In this document: one piece after another, positions 58,554-64,000 of the stretch
Layout of the letters: every line of letters begins with the position of its first letter
How positions within the stretch are numbered: position 1 is the first letter of the stretch
Assembly: GCA_010094045.1 (NCBI GenBank)
Contig: ML986579.1
Location: forward strand, 1,118,206-1,182,205
Length of the DNA: 64,000 nt
Source: Lojkania enalia
Taxonomy: Eukaryota > Ascomycota > Dothideomycetes > Pleosporales
Reading direction: 5' to 3'
The notes under the pieces: model-generated
What the model was told of the DNA's origin: nothing
Databases searched by the model: none
Seen by the model: the letters and a program-made list of their open reading frames with translations, nothing else
Translations under genes and position numbers: made by a program

Positions 58554-60258
58554 TCACTTTTTCTGCACACTGCTCTCTCTCTTCTGCCTTCTGCGCTTCC
58601 GAGCATGATCCCGCAATGCCTCCATGGTGGTGTACTCGCTCGGTAACTCGAACTCGCGCTGTTCAAAGTCTGGGATCGGCCGTCCAAACGCCGTGTGATT
58701 GCGGCCGTGGCGATGCTGGCCTAGCGCCGCTGCGCGGAGATGTGGTTTAGCGTAGAACGAAACAAACGGTCCCTGCGGTTCTGGCGGCAAGACCGGGAGG
58801 AGGAAGCCGTGCGGTCGGGGAGGACGACGCGGCTTAGGGATTCGCGGCTCTTGCTCTTTTTGCTCGGACGCAGAAGGCTCTGCACCGCTCACGTTAGCAT
58901 CGGCCTCTGAACTTTCTTCTTCCTCATCCCCGTCGTCGCGGGCGGCAAGGGCAGCTTCCTTTTCAACTCGCTGACGTTTCTCCTCTTCCTTCCATCTCCG
59001 GAATTTGTCCACGAGTGCCTCGACTTCCTTGACGAAGTAATCTCGCTTGGGCTCCCAGTCCTTCCGGTCGCCGTCGGTGACGCCCGTTATGCCCATCACT
59101 TTCAGCCAGTCGGGGCCTTGAAGGCCGTCGAGGAGCCGCTCTAGCTGCACCTTCTCGTGCATTGCCCGCTCCTTTTCGATGTTGCGGAGCTGCTTCTCCT
59201 TGCGCTCCGCCCGTCGGTGCTGTGCAAAGTATACTGAGTCGGCAAAGGGATCCTCGTCATCTGCATGCCGGGCATGTTTGGCAACGGTCGAGTAATCGAG
59301 CACTTGATAGGCTGTGGAGGATAAGGAGGTGGGTATGGAGGCAAGAGATATTCTTCGCGACGGGGATTGCTGTCTCGATTTCCGCGACCGGCTCGGGCTT
59401 AATGATTTGCGTGAGGGCTTGGGAGAAGTTACAGTGGGCGGCTTGGCGCTGGCAGCGGCTTTGAGTGGTTCGTCTATGATATATATTGGGGTGTCGGGCT
59501 CAAGCAGTTCTGCAATAAGGTTGTTAGGGCAAGCATGGTCATAGCACAGCATATCTCGGAGGAGTCGTACCGGGCGCTTTGGGGACATCGGCAATGATAT
59601 CATCGTAGTTGGCAAAGTAGATGGAGAGGTCGCTCTTCAGCCGCGAGCCGCCGTCATGGCTGCGGAGGCTCCTCTTGTCTTGCGGAGCTTGTGCGCCCGC
59701 AAGTGCTGCTGGCGGCACTGGGAGGGTGAGACGGGGGGCGGCCCCGTTCGATTTGGGGGTCGAGAGTCCAGAAGGAACCTCATCCTCGCCAATGCCTAGT
59801 GAGGCGGCGACTCCATTCGTTATGCGCAGCAGCTCGCCATGTGGTTGTGTGACGGTGACCTTGGTGGGCGGTCTCGTGCTATCGGCCGTCGTGTCCGGGC
59901 TGGCGAGCGCAATGGTGGCTGGCCTCTTCTTGGAGCGCGAGCTCGCAGGCCTCGGCGCGGGGCCGAGGGCGCTGAGGTCCGTCACTTGCTGGGCGGGCTT
60001 CTCGTCGTTGAGTGCCAGCAGCGGCGCGCTCTTGGACGACCGGCGGGTCAGGACCGCGTTGATGGTGTTGCTGGCGTTGTGAGGGGTGCTGCCGTGGTGG
60101 TGTTGGCGTTGGTGATGGTTGTGATGGCGATGGAGATGGTGGCGAGTGCTGTTCTCGACCTCGTCGGTCGCGGTCGCTGTCGCTGGCGATTTGGCGCGTC
60201 TCGTCGTCCGCCGCTCAGTCGGAGAGCGCAGCACTGGCCGCGTCGTCGGGTTGGCCAT
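58554..60258 (-). CDS. SAS4-domain protein (something about silencing 4)
   Basis: Predicted 547-residue protein from exons 60258..59571 and 59509..58554. The 61-nt intron is GTACGA..GCAG, with a CCCTAAC branch-like site and phase 1. The N-terminus is disordered with a His-rich tract (HHLHRHHNHH) and many Ser/Pro. The SAS4 domain lies at about residues 325-408: QHRRAERKEKQLRNIEKERA, VQLERLLDGLQGPDWLKVMG and WEPKRDYFVKEVEALVDKFR. A Glu-rich stretch and a basic C-terminus (HARKRRRQKRESS) follow. Yeast Sas4 belongs to the SAS-I histone acetyltransferase complex. In filamentous fungi this domain occurs in larger proteins whose partners are less known. Nuclear location is expected. The first ATG was used as start. 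Confidence 0.85.
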
Positions 60259-60963
60259 GGTGTGGTCGGGATGACATGCGCGATCTCATCTTCCTCGCTG
60301 GAGGCTCATTGAGCGGGAGAGAAGTTTGCCCAGGCGTTCGGGGAAGGCCCGACCGTTAGGGGGTGCTGTCTCGTTTGGGTCGTCCCCAGGCGAGCTGCAA
60401 ACTGCAAAATGCAAGCTGCATTGGAACTGTATGATGCTGAGGCGTCGCCGGCCACGGCCATCACAATACGCAAGCCGCCATGGAATAAACGGGCATTTAC
60501 TTTCGAGCAATTTCCCTCCATGCGTTCTTCAGACTGGTATTCACAATAATGCGGCGAATCAACAATCAGCAATTCTCCGAATTCCCATAAAATAGCTCGC
60601 GCCACAGCTTGTGCCGACCAATCAGATTCCGCGACGGCCAGTGAGCACCTCAAATCACCAGCGACCGCAATGAATAATGCGAGGGGCAGCCAGCGTAATG
60701 TGAACTCGATTGATTGCGTCGGCCATTCGTATTAAGCATTATGTTACGGGGACGGTTCGGCATGCCGTATCTTCGCCCTGCCGTCCTTATTATTAAGCCT
60801 GCTCACTACCGCTGAGACGGAGAGCCGACTTAGATGGACTGCCTACCACCTCTCGCAGCCGAGCGATGCTATCGTTAGCAGCATCAAAGGTCCAAACAGG
60901 ATATACACAGCAGAAAAGCAACTTATATGTACACTATGCCTCTCCACCTAGAGAAATATGTCT
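60259..60963. other. Promoter of the SAS4 gene and 3' flank of the PX gene
   Basis: Both neighbours are on the minus strand. No additional gene is supported; short frames lack motifs. Confidence 0.5.
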
Positions 60964-61877
60964 TCATGAGAACAGAAACTCCTTGAGAACTGGCGATCCG
61001 GCAAATTCTGGGTTGAGCATGATGCAGCTAAAAATAATTAGACGATATTGCTAGCGCAGTGGCGGATATACCGTCGGGACATACTTAAGGAAATATGACA
61101 GGCCGGTTCTCCGCCGTTCTAGAAATCTCGGTCGAAATCGAGCTATTATTCGAGCCAATATCAATATCGATTCTGGCTCAAATGCGGCAGGTGGGGTGAG
61201 GCAAGGGAGACTACTGCACCAGCAGGTGACTTACAGATGACCGATTTTGGCGGCAAAGGGGGCATGGCGCCCTCTGCGTGTGGGAACGTCTTGACCAGCT
61301 TTTGCCGCAGCCCGTCAAACTCTGAATACCTGTGGCACGAGACAAATAAGCAAACAGAGGGTATGAAGGCTTTGTGATTTGTGGATGACTGCGTCCTTAC
61401 CTCTTCATTATCTTCATGGGGCCGCCCTAAGGCCTGTTAGCCCGAAAGGTTCCATAGATAGAGGCGGATGCGTTGACATTGCAGCCGCAACTGCAGCTGC
61501 AACACGTTGGGGCGAAACAAACTCACATCAAGCGTCTCCACGGTGCAGTTCCAGACAACATAGGCCCCGAGGCCGGGCGCTGTACCGCTGACAATAACGT
61601 AATCGTCAACTGTGACGTGCTTTGCCCATAGCGCTTTGCACTGCTCGGATCCCTCGTCGGTGTGGTCTTCGAGCAAGATTGGCTGATGCCGCGAGACATT
61701 GTCGGTGGAGGCATTATTGAAGCTTAGGTTGCTGCCTGTCCGTTCGTGCCGCTGCCAGTACGGCGGGACGATGCTGTTGCGCTCTGGGCGAAGGACGGCG
61801 GATTTGCCCCCCTCATCATGAGAGGGATGCGGCGCAAGTCCGTGGTTGACGAGAGCTTCAGAAGCCGCAGTCTCCAT
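60964..61877 (-). CDS. YPT35: PX-domain protein, Ypt35-like, five exons
   Basis: Predicted 197-residue protein from exons 61877..61527, 61426..61401, 61329..61235, 61142..61085 and 61027..60964. The introns are 100, 71, 92 and 57 nt, and every junction keeps frame. After an N-terminal tail (~80 residues) the PX domain shows VTVDDYVIVSGTAPGLGAYV, then GGPMKIMKRYSEFDGLRQKL. The RYSEF contains the phosphoinositide-binding Arg (R126). MPPLPPKS (the PPxxP loop) follows, then RFRPRFLERRRTGLSYFLN and a conserved end SPVLKEFLFS. Ypt35 in yeast binds PI3P on endosomes and vacuoles and acts as a Vps13 adaptor. Exon 2 is only 26 nt. The gene is divergent from the GPI-protein gene at 62900. Confidence 0.87.
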
Positions 61878-62899
61878 CCATCTAGTGGGTCAACTGGCGC
61901 CGGGGAGGCGGTAGGCGCGTGCAGCGGAAGGCCGGAAGGTTGAGCTCGAGCAGAGTGTTTCTGGTTACGGCTATGTATGAGGGGTAGATATGGAGGAGGT
62001 GGTGCAGCGGCGGTGGCATGCAGCGAGATATTTTAGTGTCGACGGGGGCTGATCATTTGGTCAAGGGCAAAGAGGAGCACGCCGTTTCGCTCCCCACAGA
62101 CGGAGCGGGCGTTCACACGACAGGGATAGCCGCTTCGCGATCTGAACCCTTGATTTATCGACGGCAAGTGATGCGAAGTGAGTGGTCAATGGCGCTAGAG
62201 AGGCGCGCGAGAGGCGGAGAGGCATCCCTGCAGCCGGACTTGGCTAGACCTGCAGGCCGACCTGCTTGGCCTCTGTTTCTTGAACATTCACCCTCACACA
62301 CCCACACACGCGCACACCCATGATAGCCACAATAGCCACGCAGTCGGCTCGCCACCACCCCTCTGCAGAGGAGACCCATCCGCATGGAAAGATGGAGGTC
62401 TGCTCGGAGCATCCACCGCAGGAGAAGGCCTCCCGCCTGGGCGCTATGTAGTGGCTGCGCTCGGGCGTGAATGCTTGGAGCTATGCACTGTGCACTGTCC
62501 TTCCCAAAGCGCAAGGGCCGCCCGATCCCCGAGGGCTAGCTCCAGTCCATCCACCCCTACCTCCCTTTATCAACTACGCCAGTCCGACCTTCTCTTCTCT
62601 TCTCTCACGCCCACACTCGCTTTTGGGAGAGACACTCAGTCAGAGTTCTATACGGGAGCCTTTCCTTCTTCGTTTATAATTGTTTGTCTTCAAGCCTGTC
62701 GCTGTCCGTACTTCCTTGTAATATCTACCCACCACCCCTTCGCTCCCGACATTTTCTGTTAGCAAACGCCGTAAGTGCATTCCGCTCATTCCCTGGCCAA
62801 CAGCTACCCAGGCCATCCCCGTTCGTGTGGAGTGGATTCTAACCCTTTCCGCAGCACGTCTTCCAACAACCAACCCCCAATCCTATCGTTACTATCACC
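61878..62899. promoter_or_regulatory. Divergent promoter region (PX gene / DUF7707 gene)
   Basis: About 1 kb separates two genes transcribed in opposite directions. A CA-rich stretch lies at 62288-62322, and CT-rich tracts (cttctcttctcttctctc) lie at about 62590-62610, typical of fungal promoters and leaders. Open frames of up to 160 codons here are Pro/Ser/Thr-rich and have no recognised motif. They were not called. Confidence 0.45.
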
Positions 62900-63722
62900 A
62901 TGCGCTCCATCGCTACGCTTTCGCTGCTCGCCTTGGTCGGCTTCGCCGCTGCCCAGGACACCATCCAGCAAAACTACCCTTACACTATTGACCCAGACTC
63001 CGTGTCAGAGAGTGACCGACGTGAGACAATTTGACGTCTGTATCCCCATTTAGATTCTGACTCTGTCTAGAAACGTGGTGTGACAACCAAAAGGCACAGT
63101 GCCCTCTCATCTGCCTGCAGCAACCGGGAGTTACTTCCATGACCACTGTCTCGAACGAATGCGACCCGGTAAGACACATTCTATTCGCAGCTTTGTAGAC
63201 GGGGGTTGATGCTCAATGGATTCGTTTCGCCTCGGACGAACTGGGCAGCCACGACCCTCGCTCCTCCGCTCAACCAGTCAGCATCCTCGAACCCCAGGCT
63301 AACACACCCCGCAGGACACACTCGTCTACCAATGCGTCTGCGAGAACAATGTCACCCCCAACATCACCCAATACACGCAAACCCTCCCGTACTATATCTG
63401 CACCGAATGGGGCAACCAATGCGTTGATAACTGCGGCCAGAACAACAACGCCTGTGCCAATGACTGCAGGGCAAACCACCCATGCGGAGCCCAGAGCCCC
63501 GATCCCCCCAATTCCTCAGTCCCAACCACCATGTCCAAGACTGCTACGCCGACGGGCGGCTCTGAGCCGACCGACATCCCCACGGCCGGTTTCCTGGGCG
63601 CCACAGAGGCTGCTCAGCCCGGTCAAGGCGGTGGTGCCGGGGCGATGCTCAACTTGGGCCAGAGCTATGGCTTGGCCATTGTGTTTGCTGGCGTATTCGC
63701 TGGATTTGCCATCGTCTTGTAA
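62900..63722 (+). CDS. DUF7707-type GPI-anchored cysteine-rich protein, three exons
   Basis: Predicted 208-residue protein from exons 62900..63020, 63071..63168 and 63315..63722. Introns are 50 nt (GTGAGA..CTAG) and 146 nt (GTAAGA..GCAG). A signal peptide starts MRSIATLSLLALVGFAAA. The Cys-rich domain reads QTWCDNQKAQCPLICLQ, NECDP, YQCVCENNVTPNIT, YYICTEWGNQCVDNCG and ACANDC. A Pro/Thr/Ser/Gly linker follows, then a GPI-type hydrophobic tail (GLAIVFAGVFAGFAIVL). This layout is typical of fungal extracellular proteins of the DUF7707 group. Function is unknown; cell-wall or membrane surface is expected. Confidence 0.85.
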
Positions 63723-64000
63723 AATTGACGTTGACCATCCACTAGCCCCCACGACACGCCCTCTCTACTCTTCAATCTATGAGATCTCACTGCGGGACCA
63801 GCATTCTTGCCAATTGAGCGGTGCCTGACTTCTTAATTTTCATTTTATGTTTATTTTTCTTGTCTGCATGCATAGCGTTCGGCACACGTCACATTCCTTT
63901 TCCAAAATACCAGCGGCTCTTTTTTGTCGGTCATTTGAAGATGCAGACGGGAAATCTATGCATGGTGGATGCCATCGTAGTTGTCTTTGTGGCACATGGT
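63723..64000. other. 3' flank at the right edge
   Basis: Probable 3' UTR of the GPI-protein gene, T-rich at 63830-63870. No further gene is visible before the window ends. Confidence 0.5.

Noticed and set aside
62280..62762. 160-codon plus-strand frame upstream of the DUF7707 gene.
   Set aside because: Low-complexity Pro/Ser/Thr/His composition built from CA- and CT-rich promoter sequence. No homology-like motif.

Overview
The window looks like nuclear DNA of a filamentous ascomycete, possibly Leotiomycetes-like, although the class is only an inference. Genes are broken by short introns (about 45-160 nt) with GT..AG ends. The families are typical of filamentous fungi: 2EXR/F-box proteins, a LEA/DUF3659 protein, GPI-anchored small cysteine-rich proteins, a SAS4-domain protein and a fungal IQ protein. 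I saw no tRNA, rRNA or intact transposon.

The layout alternates gene-rich blocks with AT-rich decayed blocks. (1) 1-5.3 kb is AT-rich and holds one spliced 2EXR gene (2840-3613, -) and relics. (2) 5.4-20.3 kb is gene-dense: a FAN1 nuclease (+), an MFS transporter (-), the CORVET subunit Vps8 (-), a GPALPP/DUF3752 protein (+) and an atypical protein kinase (-) whose 5' reading frame carries an in-frame TAG. (3) 20.3-34.1 kb is AT-rich and decayed. It holds two further 2EXR genes, one with a broken splice donor, an orphan first exon and several relics, an F-box gene with a small upstream gene, and a well-formed two-exon gene for an 83-residue Ser/Tyr/Asn/Gly-rich protein. (4) 34.2-44.4 kb carries a 1610-residue LEA-like protein with 14 DUF3659 repeats, an IQM-like IQ-motif protein and a GPI-anchored protein, all on the minus strand. 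(5) 44.4-58.5 kb has no convincing intact gene. It is dominated by a ~10 kb degenerate array of ~57-bp monomers alternating in two types (dimer ~115 bp), bounded by a 25-nt T run and a 25-nt A run. (6) 58.5-64 kb is gene-rich again: a SAS4-domain protein (-), a five-exon Ypt35-like PX protein (-) and a DUF7707-type GPI-anchored protein (+).

Most intact genes are housekeeping: DNA repair (FAN1), endosomal traffic (Vps8, the PX protein), chromatin silencing (SAS4) and cell surface (two GPI proteins). They are not a functional cluster. The distinctive content is the repeat array and the small 2EXR family, whose members share one phase-2 intron and show different stages of decay. Exon boundaries were derived by hand from splice consensus and reading-frame continuity. 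They have not been tested against transcripts.
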